Below, piece by piece: positions 8,466 through 16,907 of a stretch of DNA of 64,000 nt. Location: positions 2,728,001 through 2,792,000 of the forward strand of contig NZ_LDPY01000001.1 in assembly GCF_001038505.1 (NCBI RefSeq), given 5' to 3'. How positions within the stretch are numbered: the first letter of the stretch is position 1; each line of letters starts with the position of its first letter. The position numbers and the translations under genes were made by a program. Below the pieces are notes generated by a model. The model was not told the origin of the DNA. It saw nothing but the letters and a program-made list of their open reading frames with translations, and did not search any database. Source of the DNA: Puniceibacterium sp. IMCC21224 (GTDB lineage: Bacteria; Pseudomonadota; Alphaproteobacteria; Rhodobacterales; Rhodobacteraceae).

Positions 8466-9645
8466 TGACCACATCCTCAGCCAAAGGCGGCAAACCCAGC
8501 AACACTCGCTTTTCCGCCGCAGTCAGGAAATCGGCATTCGACACCCTGCTCCACTGTGCATCGCGTTCCGTCGCCAACGCCGGCACCTGATCCAGATCGG
8601 GCCGCAGTTCCAGCGTCTCACCCGTAAAACCAGACAGCCACACGCTCACGGCCGCTGACACCCGCGTTGCCAGCGGTAAAACCGTCAAACGGTAGAACGC
8701 CCGGTGCGCCTCCTGGTAATTGGCAAAGGTTGCCTCACCCGGGATGCCCAAAAGCATCGGCGGCACACCAAAGGCCACGGCGATCTCGCGCGCCGCCGCT
8801 TCCTTGGTTTTCTGAAACTCCATGTCGGCAGGTGAAAACCCCATAGGCTTCCAGTCCAGCCCACCCTCCAGCAACATCGGGCGACCCGCGTTGCGCGCGC
8901 CCTGATGATGCGCCTCCATTTCCGACACCAGCCGCTCGTACTGATCCCGGCTCATACCACCGTGACCGTCAGGGTTCTGGTACACAATCGCGCCCGATGG
9001 CCGCGCCGCATTGTCCAACAACCCCTTGGACCAGCGACTTGCCGCGTTGTGAACATCCAGCGCCGCCGCCGCAGCCTGCATCGGGCTGAGGCCATAGTGA
9101 TCGTCCAGCGGATGAAAGCTCTTGATGTGGCAGACCGCTGGATGCTCTCCGCGCACGTCAAACCGATGCTTGCGGGCTCCAACGCTGTACTCATACGCCA
9201 CCGGCCAACCATCATGTCCCGGCACCAGCCGCATCCGGTCACTACGCAACACATGCAGTTCCAGCGGCAGCCCCGTCTCACCAGTCACCGCTTCGACATA
9301 ACCATCACCCGACAGCAGCATCTGACCATAGAGCGCCTCAAACAGCTCGGCCCGGCCCTGACCAGGATTGGGCCTGCGCACCAGGCTCATCAACGGATGG
9401 CTCTCATAGCGCACAGCATGATCCTGCAACACCAACGGAAGCGCTGCCGCCGCCTCCGCAATCAGCTTAACCGCACGAAATCCCACCGGATTGCCCGCAA
9501 AGCCGCTACGGGTCAGCGATACCGTATCGCGCGGGCTCCAGGCGACGCGCCCTGCGGACTGATAGGCCACCACTGGTCCGGTCGCGCTGGCCTTGACTTC
9601 GGGCACCGGCTGCGCCGGGCTCTGCCGCAAGAATTGAAACACCAT
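8458..9645 (-). CDS. GTA g3, portal protein (HK97 family)
   Basis: This 395-residue portal protein forms the dodecameric DNA channel at one capsid vertex. The family blocks are NPVGFRAVKLIAEAAAALPL, HPLMSLVRRPNPGQGRAELFEAL, LLSGDGYVEAV and FGVPPMLLGIPGEATFANYQEA. The start has GAGGAGCGACAGTCG ahead of ATG. A 197-bp gap without recognisable genes separates it from the terminase. Confidence 0.94.
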   Translation of the reverse strand: MVFQFLRQSPAQPVPEVKASATGPVVAYQSAGRVAWSPRDTVSLTRSGFAGNPVGFRAVKLIAEAAAALPLVLQDHAVRYESHPLMSLVRRPNPGQGRAELFEALYGQMLLSGDGYVEAVTGETGLPLELHVLRSDRMRLVPGHDGWPVAYEYSVGARKHRFDVRGEHPAVCHIKSFHPLDDHYGLSPMQAAAAALDVHNAASRWSKGLLDNAARPSGAIVYQNPDGHGGMSRDQYERLVSEMEAHHQGARNAGRPMLLEGGLDWKPMGFSPADMEFQKTKEAAAREIAVAFGVPPMLLGIPGEATFANYQEAHRAFYRLTVLPLATRVSAAVSVWLSGFTGETLELRPDLDQVPALATERDAQWSRVSNADFLTAAEKRVLLGLPPLAEDVVNG

Positions 9646-9842
9646 CGACTGTCGCTCCTCGTTCTTCGGGTACAGGATGCCGTGCGCACCCCGGCAGGGC
9701 CCGTCACAGACCCCATCAGATCCCCTTGTCTCTCATTCCGAAACGGCCCCGGATCTGGCTGATCCTCTCGCTTGGCCGAAGTGACCAGAGCGTGTCCGGC
9801 CTTCGAAAACCAACCTACAGTCGGTTGATTAACAACGCTTAA

Positions 9843-11213
9843 CTATAGCGTACGCAGGCTCGGGCGACGCCACTTTGCCGCCGGGGTGATCATCAAATCT
9901 GTCAACGCCCAGACCAAGGCGTCCACCCGGTCAGGACTGCCCTTTCCATCGTAGCCCATCTGAGTCATCCGGCTCATTTGATCTTCCAGATCGGCCAGCC
10001 CGCCGACATGGCGCACACGGCCCTGCTCATAAAGTGCAGCAACCGGCTCGGCCCTTGAAACCTTCCCACGCGAGGCGTGTACCTTGGTCACGGGCACCAG
10101 CGCGTCCACCGAGCGCAGGACGGTCTCAACCATGTCGCCACCCTGGTTCACTTCCGCCACCAGCCGGTCGGCCCCCCAATGCTCCATCGCGCGCAGGGCA
10201 GCATTAGCCCAGCCCGTCGGGCTGCGACCCTGAACCGTCGCGTCATCCAGCACCACCGCATGCCACTCCTGCGGTGGCCCCTTGAGCACAGCACCAACAA
10301 CCACGATCCCGCAGGCATCTGACCCGACCTTGCCCGTTACAGGCGGATCCACAGCCACAATGATCCGGTCAAACTCTGGCAGATCCTGCACCCGCAACGC
10401 ATCCAGCATCTCACGGGTCCACAATGCGCCCTCTGTATCCTCAAGCAGCACACCGTCGAGTTCCTGTCGCCCCAACCGCGTGTCTTGATAGCGCGCCCGC
10501 ACCTCCTCCAGAAACGACTCTGCCAGATTCGCGCGGTTGGCTTCGGTTAGGGCATGCGTCACCCGCGTTGTCGGAACCTTCAGCAATGCCTTCAGCACCC
10601 CCACATTGCGCGGCGTGGTCGTCACACAAACCTGCGGACGCTCACCCAAACGCAAGCCGAATTGCAGCATATCCCATGTGTCCTGCCCCTTTTTCCACTT
10701 GGCCAGTTCATCGACCCAAGCCGCATCGAATTGCGGCCCGCGCAAGCTCTCGGGGTCATGCGCAGAAAACGCCATCGCCTCAGCCCCATTCGGCCAGACC
10801 AACGCCTTGCGAGTGGCATTCCAATTGGGGCGGCGGTCCGGGGGCGAACAGGCCAGAATGCCGCTCTCGCCGAACACCATGACCTCTCGCACCTGATCCA
10901 GTGTCTCCCCCACCAACGCCACGCGCTTGCACCGACCCTGGTCGAGAGGGCGTGCCCCCTCGACCATTGCGCGGACCCATTCCGACCCCGCGCGCGTTTT
11001 TCCGGCTCCACGGCCGCCCAGAATGGCCCAGGCGCGCCAGTCCCCTTCCGGAGGCAACTGATGTGGCATTGCCCAGAATTCAAAAAGATACGGCAGTGCC
11101 AGTATTTCACCCTGACTCAGATCCCTCAGGAATCCCTCCCTCACGGCAGCATCTGCGGAGGCGAGCCAGACGGCACCCGACCTCAGATCTTGCTCGTTCA
11201 AGGTCGAGCCCAT
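9843..11213 (-). CDS. GTA g2, terminase large subunit
   Basis: This protein of about 456 residues packages host DNA fragments headful by headful. The ATPase Walker A is GGRGAGKTR (about residues 66-74), with Walker B/lid in FDAAWVDELAKWKKG. The C-terminal RNase H-like nuclease has IIVAVDPPVTG...SDACG with a catalytic Asp, then VAEVNQGGDMV and PDRVDALVWALTDL. Start choice is uncertain: ATG 11213 is used, but an in-frame start at 11255 or a TTG at about 11201 cannot be excluded. Any of these overlaps the end of g1 by about 95-150 nt. It is the most conserved gene of the cluster. Confidence 0.93.
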   Translation of the reverse strand: MGSTLNEQDLRSGAVWLASADAAVREGFLRDLSQGEILALPYLFEFWAMPHQLPPEGDWRAWAILGGRGAGKTRAGSEWVRAMVEGARPLDQGRCKRVALVGETLDQVREVMVFGESGILACSPPDRRPNWNATRKALVWPNGAEAMAFSAHDPESLRGPQFDAAWVDELAKWKKGQDTWDMLQFGLRLGERPQVCVTTTPRNVGVLKALLKVPTTRVTHALTEANRANLAESFLEEVRARYQDTRLGRQELDGVLLEDTEGALWTREMLDALRVQDLPEFDRIIVAVDPPVTGKVGSDACGIVVVGAVLKGPPQEWHAVVLDDATVQGRSPTGWANAALRAMEHWGADRLVAEVNQGGDMVETVLRSVDALVPVTKVHASRGKVSRAEPVAALYEQGRVRHVGGLADLEDQMSRMTQMGYDGKGSPDRVDALVWALTDLMITPAAKWRRPSLRTL

Positions 11214-11463
11214 AGGAGTGGGCGACGCCGACCCGCGCGCGTTTGACGTTTTCAAGTTCAGCCTCCGTTTCGCGTGCTGCTTTCAACCAATATCGAATAT
11301 CTGCCAGCGTCTTGCCGGCCTCCCTTGCCTGTCCCACGTCACCGGCCTGCACCTCTTTTTCCAGGGCGCTCAGCTCTCTGCGGATATTGCGCAGCGTGGC
11401 AGCAATCGACTTGCGATCCTTTTCCAGCTTCGACATCCGCGTCTCAGGGTTGATCAAGGTCAT
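11107..11463 (-). CDS. GTA g1, small terminase subunit
   Basis: This 118-residue, highly charged, mostly helical protein (MSKLEKDRKSIAATLRNI..., KTLADIRYWLKAARETEAEL, LARLRRCCREGG) is in the first position of the cluster. It corresponds to the GTA small terminase, which bridges DNA and TerL. The start could be ATG 11463 or ATG 11436; neither has a strong ribosome site. It is preceded by the leader, terminator and promoter described separately. Confidence 0.85.
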   Translation of the reverse strand: MTLINPETRMSKLEKDRKSIAATLRNIRRELSALEKEVQAGDVGQAREAGKTLADIRYWLKAARETEAELENVKRARVGVAHSYGLDLERARSEVGCRLARLRRCCREGGIPEGSESG

Positions 11464-11469
11464 GTCTGC

Positions 11470-11565
11470 TCAATGCCTTTTTTCGTGGATCCCCGCCCCG
11501 ATAAGAGAGAACGAAAAACGGCCTCGGGAATGAACCCGAGGCCGTTTGCCGAACTCCTCCAGCAT
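11470..11565 (-). CDS. Possible 31-codon leader ORF upstream of GTA g1
   Basis: Reading minus from ATG 11565, the frame MLEEFGKRPRVHSRGRFSF... runs 31 codons and stops 7 nt before the g1 ATG. The ATG sits about 8 nt after the -10 box, so it would be leaderless or nearly so on the transcript. Codons 8-17 encode the terminator hairpin itself. There is no proof it is translated. It is recorded because a ribosome moving through it would melt the terminator and could control read-through into the GTA genes. Confidence 0.3.
   Translation of the reverse strand: MLEEFGKRPRVHSRGRFSFSLIGAGIHEKRH
11514..11547 (-). terminator. Strong intrinsic terminator in the GTA leader
   Basis: The ten-base stem CGGCCTCGGG / CCCGAGGCCG (11519-11528 and 11535-11544) has a six-base loop and a flanking A/T extension. 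On the minus strand it is followed directly by TTTTT. It ends any transcript from the promoter at 11573-11601 after about 50 nt, before g1. Confidence 0.8.
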
Positions 11566-11572
11566 GTCACAA

Positions 11573-11601
11573 TCTATACGTGCATCCGCTCGCTCTGTCA
11601 A
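11573..11601 (-). promoter_or_regulatory. Near-consensus sigma-70 promoter upstream of GTA g1
   Basis: On the minus strand TTGACA (11596-11601) and TATAGA (11573-11578) are separated by exactly 17 bp. The predicted start is near 11566. It points toward g1 but is followed at once by the terminator at 11514-11547, so the default product should be a short RNA of about 50 nt. Confidence 0.75.
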
Positions 11602-11722
11602 GGCAACGCAGCCCAGGAACCGCGCGCAAGGCTTTGAAAAATCTAATAGTTATGAACAAATCTATAATAATTGCGCACCGCGCCACCCGGTTAAAATCCC
11701 CCTGAGCCGTGCACCGCACAAG

Positions 11723-11747
11723 AAAAATGGCGCATCAAGCGCCATTT
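11723..11747 (-). terminator. Terminator of mltG
   Basis: The nine-base stem AAATGGCGC / GCGCCATTT with a five-base loop, followed by a T-run on the minus strand, lies 27 nt after the mltG stop. Confidence 0.8.
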
Positions 11748-11773
11748 CCTGTTTTGTAAACTTTCCCTTAGAT

Positions 11774-12928
11774 CTATTGGCTGGCGCGTTCCGCCTCAAT
11801 CTGACGCCAGCGCGCAACATTGTCATTGTGCTCAGCCAAAGTTGCGGCAAATGCATGCCCGCCCGATCCATCCGCAACAAAAAAGACAAAGTTCGTCTCC
11901 AACGGATTAAGCGCCGCCTCGATGCTGGCACGGCCGGGGTTGGCGATAGGCGTCGGCGGCAGCCCTGCAATCACATAGGTGTTGTAAGGTGTCGCTCCAC
12001 GCAGCTCGCTCTGACGCAGACCGCGGCCCAATACACCCTCTCCCTTGGTGATGCCGTAGATCACCGTTGGATCGGTCTGCAACCGCATCCCTTGGTTCAG
12101 CCGGTTGACAAACACGCTGGCCACCTGGCCGCGCTCTTCTGGGACACCGGTTTCCTTTTCGATGATCGACGCAAGAACCAAGGCCTCTTCTTTGCTGTCC
12201 AGCGGCAGACCAGGCGCACGGTTGACCCACGCCCGTTCCAGAATCACCTCTTGCGCCCGCGACATCCGGTCCAAAACCGACGCACGCGTGTCACCGGGGG
12301 TGATTTCGTAACTGTCTGGCGCCAAACTACCTTCGGGCGGCAGGTCCGCCACCTCCCCGTCGAGCACATCAATCTGGGCCAGTTCGGTGACCACCTGCCA
12401 ACTTGTCACCCCCTCGGCCAGCGCGACGCGATACCGCGTATCGGCCTTGGCTTTGACTGATGTGTATTCCACCGGGGCATCGTCTGCACCCGGATCGAAC
12501 TCGGCCACTTCGGAAAACCGTCCAGTCGACGGGTCCAGTTCCCGGACCTGCACGGTCGCCTGATTGATCCCCACGCGATAAACCACTTCGGTACCGCAAG
12601 TGCTGGCACCGCCACGCGTGACGATATCGACGATCTCGCCCATCGACGCGTTTTCGGGGACAAGATAACTGCCCGCTTTCAGTTCATCCGTCTTGTCAGT
12701 GTAATCCGCCCCCAGCCGGAACAGCACGCCACTGGTGACCGCGCCCTGAGTTACCAGATCGTCCGACACGCGCCGCATGTTTGACCCACGCGGAACCTGC
12801 ACGCAAATCGGCTGTGCCAGTGGCCCGTCGTCAGAATATTGCGACTGTCCCCACAGCAGCACACCGCCAAAGAGGAACACCGCCACAACAAGAAAGGTCA
12901 ACGCGTTAGACGCGACGCTGCGCCACAT
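11774..12928 (-). CDS. mltG: Endolytic peptidoglycan transglycosylase MltG (YceG-like)
   Basis: This 384-residue inner-membrane lytic transglycosylase releases nascent glycan strands. A single N-terminal transmembrane helix (residues 9-27, LTFLVVAVFLFGGVLLW) anchors the periplasmic LysM-like and YceG domains. The catalytic glutamate is in ASIIEKETG (Glu257), and the conserved LQTDPTVIYG and TPYNTY motifs follow. Its ATG comes immediately after the fabF stop, so the two are cotranscribed; fabF-mltG pairing is common in proteobacteria. A terminator follows. Confidence 0.95.
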   Translation of the reverse strand: MWRSVASNALTFLVVAVFLFGGVLLWGQSQYSDDGPLAQPICVQVPRGSNMRRVSDDLVTQGAVTSGVLFRLGADYTDKTDELKAGSYLVPENASMGEIVDIVTRGGASTCGTEVVYRVGINQATVQVRELDPSTGRFSEVAEFDPGADDAPVEYTSVKAKADTRYRVALAEGVTSWQVVTELAQIDVLDGEVADLPPEGSLAPDSYEITPGDTRASVLDRMSRAQEVILERAWVNRAPGLPLDSKEEALVLASIIEKETGVPEERGQVASVFVNRLNQGMRLQTDPTVIYGITKGEGVLGRGLRQSELRGATPYNTYVIAGLPPTPIANPGRASIEAALNPLETNFVFFVADGSGGHAFAATLAEHNDNVARWRQIEAERASQ

Positions 12929-14188
12929 TCAGTCAACCTTTCCGAACAGAACGCTGGCATTGGTGCCGCCAAACCCAAATGAATTCGACAGCGCGTACCG
13001 CACATTGCGCTCACGCTTGGCATTGGGCGCCAGATCGACCGCGCTTTCCACCTCAGGATTGTCGAGGTTGATTGTCGGCGGCGCCACCTGATCCCGTATC
13101 GCAAGGATCGAAAAGATCGCCTCAATCGCGCCCGCAGCCCCCAGCAGATGCCCGGTCGCGGATTTGGTCGACGACATTGTCACTTTGGACGCCGCATCCC
13201 CCAACAGCCGTTCTACCGCCGCCAGTTCGATGGTGTCCGCCATGGTCGAAGTGCCATGCGCGTTGATGTAATCCAGATCGCCCGGCTCAAGCCCAGCTTT
13301 CTTGATCGCCGCACGCATCGACCGTTCAGCACCGTCACCATCTGCAGCCGGCGCCGTGATATGATAGGCATCCCCTGACAGGCCGTAACCCAACACTTCG
13401 GCATAAATCCGCGCGCCGCGCGCTACAGCGTGCTCGTATTCCTCAAGCACGACGATACCCGCACCTTCGCCCATGACAAACCCGTCGCGGTCGCGATCAT
13501 AGGGGCGGCTCGCCTTCTTGGGATCGTCAGCGCATTTTGTACTTAGTGCCTTGCAAGCATTAAACCCGGCAATCCCGATTTCCGAGATCGACGCCTCGGC
13601 TCCGCCGGCAATCATGACGTCCGCGTCACCATCCTTGATCAGCCGGGCCGCATCGCCAATCGCATGCGCGCCAGTGGAACAGGCCGTCACAACCGAATGG
13701 TTCGGCCCCCTAAAGCCGTGGCGGATGCTCACCTGACCGGATATCAGGTTGATCAGCGCACCAGGGATAAAGAACGGGCTGACACGACGCGGTCCCTTTT
13801 CCTTGATCAGCACGGCAGTCTCGGCGATCGAGTTCAGTCCGCCAATACCCGATCCGATCATTACGCCGGTACGCAACTGTCCTTCGCGATCCTGAGGCTG
13901 CCAGCCAGCGTCACGCACGGCCTGCTCTGCCGCGGCGATGCCAAAGAGAATGAAATCGTCAACCTTGCGCCGGTCTTTCGGCGTCATCCAGTCATCGGGA
14001 TTAAAGCTGCCGTCCGTCCCGTCACCAAACGGCACTTCACAGGCATAGGTCGTGGCCAGACGACTGGCATCAAACCGTGTGATCGGTCCCGCCCCTGACT
14101 CTCCGGCCAGCAAACGGCTCCAGCTTTCTTCGACACCACAAGCCAGCGGTGTCACCAGCCCCAGCCCAGTCACTACTACGCGACGCAT
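12929..14188 (-). CDS. fabF: 3-oxoacyl-ACP synthase II (FabF)
   Basis: This 419-residue condensing enzyme elongates acyl-ACP with malonyl-ACP in fatty-acid synthesis in the cytoplasm. The Cys-His-His triad is complete: Cys170 in VTACSTGAH, His311 in INAHGTST and His347 in SATGHLLG, with Lys342 and the C-terminal FGFGGTNAS. Length is normal. acpP, often just upstream, is not present in the 120 bp before the next gene. Confidence 0.96.
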   Translation of the reverse strand: MRRVVVTGLGLVTPLACGVEESWSRLLAGESGAGPITRFDASRLATTYACEVPFGDGTDGSFNPDDWMTPKDRRKVDDFILFGIAAAEQAVRDAGWQPQDREGQLRTGVMIGSGIGGLNSIAETAVLIKEKGPRRVSPFFIPGALINLISGQVSIRHGFRGPNHSVVTACSTGAHAIGDAARLIKDGDADVMIAGGAEASISEIGIAGFNACKALSTKCADDPKKASRPYDRDRDGFVMGEGAGIVVLEEYEHAVARGARIYAEVLGYGLSGDAYHITAPAADGDGAERSMRAAIKKAGLEPGDLDYINAHGTSTMADTIELAAVERLLGDAASKVTMSSTKSATGHLLGAAGAIEAIFSILAIRDQVAPPTINLDNPEVESAVDLAPNAKRERNVRYALSNSFGFGGTNASVLFGKVD

Positions 14189-14311
14189 GGCACTGCCCTT
14201 CCCTCAATTTCTCTGCTTGCCGCTCTTACCCCGCCAGACCCATGAGGGGCAAGACCATGCGGCATCCCCTGCGCAAGCTTCCGCCCCACGCCGCCCGCTT
14301 TGGTAATCCGC

Positions 14312-15106
14312 TCAGCCGTATTCTGGCCCCAGATCGGCGCAGCTGCGCTCAACCCAATGCTCCTGCAGCCAGGCGCAGGGCTTGGATCGGCGGATCAAGC
14401 TGCCAGTATACCCTTCAATGGCCTCAGGCATCTTGGGATGGCCGTGAAAACACACCACCCGCGCGTCATCCGGCAGTTCGGGCGCGCGAAGATAATTTCG
14501 CGGGAACGGGTTGCAATCGTATTTAAAGCTCACGACCCAAGGTTCGGGGATGTAGACAAAGGCCTCACGATCCATCGCCTTGTGGCTGGTATAGCGCTGC
14601 TCGGACCCGCGTGCGGCCTCAACCTCTTCATAAGGATTGGCGGCAAGATCTTCATAGAGAAAACCGTGTTCAGCTGGATCAAAGCGAAACACCGATCCGT
14701 GACCAGTCGGGCGTCCCTTGCGTTTTTCGGTCCAATCGTGGCGCATCGCGACTTTCCCGGGCTCAAGCTCAAGCAACGGATCCAGAGATCCCGTGATCAC
14801 CACGTCCAGATCGAACCCCAGAAACGGTCCCTGCAAATCGGGCACCAGCCCTTTGCGGAACAATGAGACTTTGCGCATCGCCCCCTGCCGGTTGGCCACG
14901 GCAAGCGCGGCATTCATCGGCTCCTGGAATGGTTCGACCGGCAAAGGCAAAATGATCACATCGGGATGGATGCCCGCCGAATGCTCAGTCATGCAAAAGA
15001 ACCGTACCGGCATATTCAGATTGCGCCGCACCCCGGAATACAGCCGGTTGACGTATTCAGGGCCAAAGAGAGTACCCCATTTGATGCAGATGATATTTGC
15101 CACCAC
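14312..15106 (-). CDS. Glycosyltransferase-like protein with DxD motif
   Basis: This 264-residue protein resembles nucleotide-diphospho-sugar transferases (GT-A/GT8-like) found in Rhodobacterales. A DLD motif in FLGFDLDVVITG would bind the metal and sugar nucleotide, and the C-terminal part has VVCFHGHPKMPE. The start is GTG 15106 (GTG-GTG) with GGGAGAG six bases upstream. It has no membrane segment. Donor and acceptor are unknown. It is transcribed away from the DUF2934 gene. Confidence 0.6.
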   Translation of the reverse strand: MVANIICIKWGTLFGPEYVNRLYSGVRRNLNMPVRFFCMTEHSAGIHPDVIILPLPVEPFQEPMNAALAVANRQGAMRKVSLFRKGLVPDLQGPFLGFDLDVVITGSLDPLLELEPGKVAMRHDWTEKRKGRPTGHGSVFRFDPAEHGFLYEDLAANPYEEVEAARGSEQRYTSHKAMDREAFVYIPEPWVVSFKYDCNPFPRNYLRAPELPDDARVVCFHGHPKMPEAIEGYTGSLIRRSKPCAWLQEHWVERSCADLGPEYG

Positions 15107-15209
15107 GTCAATCTCTCCCTCGCGCTGCTGCTGCGTTTAGCTTGGAACGCGTCCTGTGGCCACCCCTGTGCCCGGTCGCGTTCTCCTAGATGACACCACC
15201 GCAAGACGT

Positions 15210-15238
15210 TTGTGCGACTGCAGCAAATCTGATAAGAT
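15210..15238 (+). promoter_or_regulatory. Promoter of the DUF2934 gene
   Basis: A TTGTGC (15210-15215) and TAAGAT (15233-15238) pair with 17-bp spacing points to the gene at 15312. The LacI-like palindrome begins at the last base of the -10 box, so binding there would block initiation. Confidence 0.45.
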
Positions 15239-15285
15239 GTTAGCGCTAACTAATTTTACTGAATGTTATTATTAGCAGAAGCTAA
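15239..15285. promoter_or_regulatory. Two LacI-family-like operator palindromes
   Basis: GTTAGCGCTAAC (15239-15250) is a perfect 12-bp palindrome. TTAGC-AGAA-GCTAA (15272-15285) is a related imperfect site 33 bp centre to centre further on. The half-site TGTTAGC is typical of LacI/GalR-type operators. No LacI-family gene lies in this window, so the regulator would act in trans. Confidence 0.5.
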
Positions 15286-15311
15286 CACCAAACCCGCCCA
15301 AGGAGGATCCC

Positions 15312-15593
15312 ATGGCGACACCAGACATCGACGACGCAAAAATTGCCGAGGCCGCATTTTACATCTGGCAGGATGAGGGACAACCCTCGGGCCGCGCCCA
15401 AGAGCATTGGGCCCAAGCCCAAGCAGCCTTGGTGAGTGCGAAAAAGCGGGCCAAGACCACAAAACCCCGCGCCAAATCCGCGACTCCTAAAAAACCACGT
15501 GCCGCCGCCAAGACGGACACCCCCGCCAAAGCGGCGACCAAGCCCGCTGCAAAATCCAAACCGACGCTGCGCGCCCGCAAAACCACCGAATAG
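15312..15593 (+). CDS. DUF2934 protein with basic Lys/Ala/Pro tail
   Basis: This 93-residue protein has an N-terminal DUF2934 module (IAEAAFYIWQDEGQPSGRAQEHW, about residues 10-32). A histone H1-like tail of repeated K, A, P and T residues follows from residue 44 to the end. AAGGAGG lies 5 nt before ATG, a very strong ribosome site. The basic tail suggests nucleic-acid binding or compaction, but function is unknown. It is controlled by the promoter and LacI-like sites upstream. Confidence 0.8.
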   Translation: MATPDIDDAKIAEAAFYIWQDEGQPSGRAQEHWAQAQAALVSAKKRAKTTKPRAKSATPKKPRAAAKTDTPAKAATKPAAKSKPTLRARKTTE

Positions 15594-15596
15594 TGC

Positions 15597-16760
15597 TCAG
15601 GCGGCGGGCATCCGCCGCTCGACAATTTCCGCCCACCAGCTGCATCCGGCCGGGATGGCCTCGTCGTTGAAATTATACTCTGGGTGATGCACCGCCGCCG
15701 TGTCGCCATTGCCGACAAGGATATATGCCCCCGGCCGCTCTTCGAGCATAAAGGCGAAATCCTCGCCTCCCATGACAAGCGGCGCATCATCACATTTTCC
15801 CGACACGGCTGTGGCCACATCAGCGGCAAATTGTGTCTGCTCTTCGTGATTGACCATAACGGGGTAATTGCGAACATAGTTAATATCTGCGCGCGCACCA
15901 AATGCTTCGGCCACAGAGGTGCAGATCGCTTTGATCCGCGTCTCGGCCAGATCGCGCATTTCGTTGCTCAGGGTACGTACCGTGCCCTTCAGATGGACCC
16001 GCTGAGGAATCACGTTGAACGCCTTTGACGAGGTTTCGAACGACGTGACCGACACCACAAGCTGGCTGATGGGATCAGCATTGCGGCTGGCAATCGACTG
16101 CATCGCGGTGACGACATGCGCGGCGGCAACGGTGCTGTCGACCGTCTCGTGCGGTTTGGCCGCATGACCACCCTTACCTTCAATCGTGATCTCAAACAGA
16201 TCCGTCGCAGCAAAGAACGCGCCCGGACGGATGGCAAACTGGCCCACGGGGACACCCGGCCAGTTGTGCATACCGTAGATTTCCTGGATGCCAAAGCGCT
16301 CCATCATGCCGTCGTTGCACATCTCGCGCCCGCCACCGCCACCCTCTTCGGCCGGCTGAAAGATCACCGCGACGGTGCCGTCGAAATTGCGCGTCTCAGC
16401 CAGATATTGCGCCGCACCCAGCAACATCGCTGTGTGACCGTCATGGCCACAGGCATGCATCGCACCTTCGTTCTGCGATGCATACGGCAATCCGGTCTGT
16501 TCGGTGATCGGCAGGGCGTCCATATCGGCGCGCAGCCCGACAACCTTGCCAGATGTCTGGCTTTTCCCTCGGATCACCCCCACCACACCGGTGCGCCCAA
16601 TGCCTTCGACCACTTCATCGCACCCAAAAGCCCGCAGCTTTTCTGCGACCAGAGCCGAGGTCCGATGCGTCTCAAACAACACCTCGGGATAGGTGTGAAT
16701 ATCGCGGCGCCACTCGGTGATTTGCGGGTGCAGTTCGGCAAGGCGGTTCTTGACCGGCAT
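15597..16760 (-). CDS. M20 family amidohydrolase (hippurate/N-acyl-amino-acid hydrolase type)
   Basis: This 387-residue metal-dependent M20D amidohydrolase hydrolyses N-acyl amino acids or related amides. Metal ligands are in MHACGHDGHTA and PAEEGGGGG; the dimerisation domain runs from about 180 to 290 (EGKGGHAAKPHETVD), with the late MGGEDFAFML metal motif. AGGAGATGTCCTT precedes ATG. The true substrate cannot be told. The next genes upstream (FAD oxidoreductase, ArgE-like) suggest amino-acid derivative metabolism. It converges on the DUF2934 gene with a 3-bp gap. Confidence 0.88.
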   Translation of the reverse strand: MPVKNRLAELHPQITEWRRDIHTYPEVLFETHRTSALVAEKLRAFGCDEVVEGIGRTGVVGVIRGKSQTSGKVVGLRADMDALPITEQTGLPYASQNEGAMHACGHDGHTAMLLGAAQYLAETRNFDGTVAVIFQPAEEGGGGGREMCNDGMMERFGIQEIYGMHNWPGVPVGQFAIRPGAFFAATDLFEITIEGKGGHAAKPHETVDSTVAAAHVVTAMQSIASRNADPISQLVVSVTSFETSSKAFNVIPQRVHLKGTVRTLSNEMRDLAETRIKAICTSVAEAFGARADINYVRNYPVMVNHEEQTQFAADVATAVSGKCDDAPLVMGGEDFAFMLEERPGAYILVGNGDTAAVHHPEYNFNDEAIPAGCSWWAEIVERRMPAA

Positions 16761-16907
16761 AAGGACATCTCCTGATCCTGTGATTGGGGCAATCTGCCCG
16801 AGAGGTCAGAAAGCTGCAAGCCGTCCCGACTTCAGATCCCGCCCCGTTCACACTGTTGGGATCTGACGACGCGAGCGCACGACACCCGCCGCACCGCGTT
16901 CCCGACC

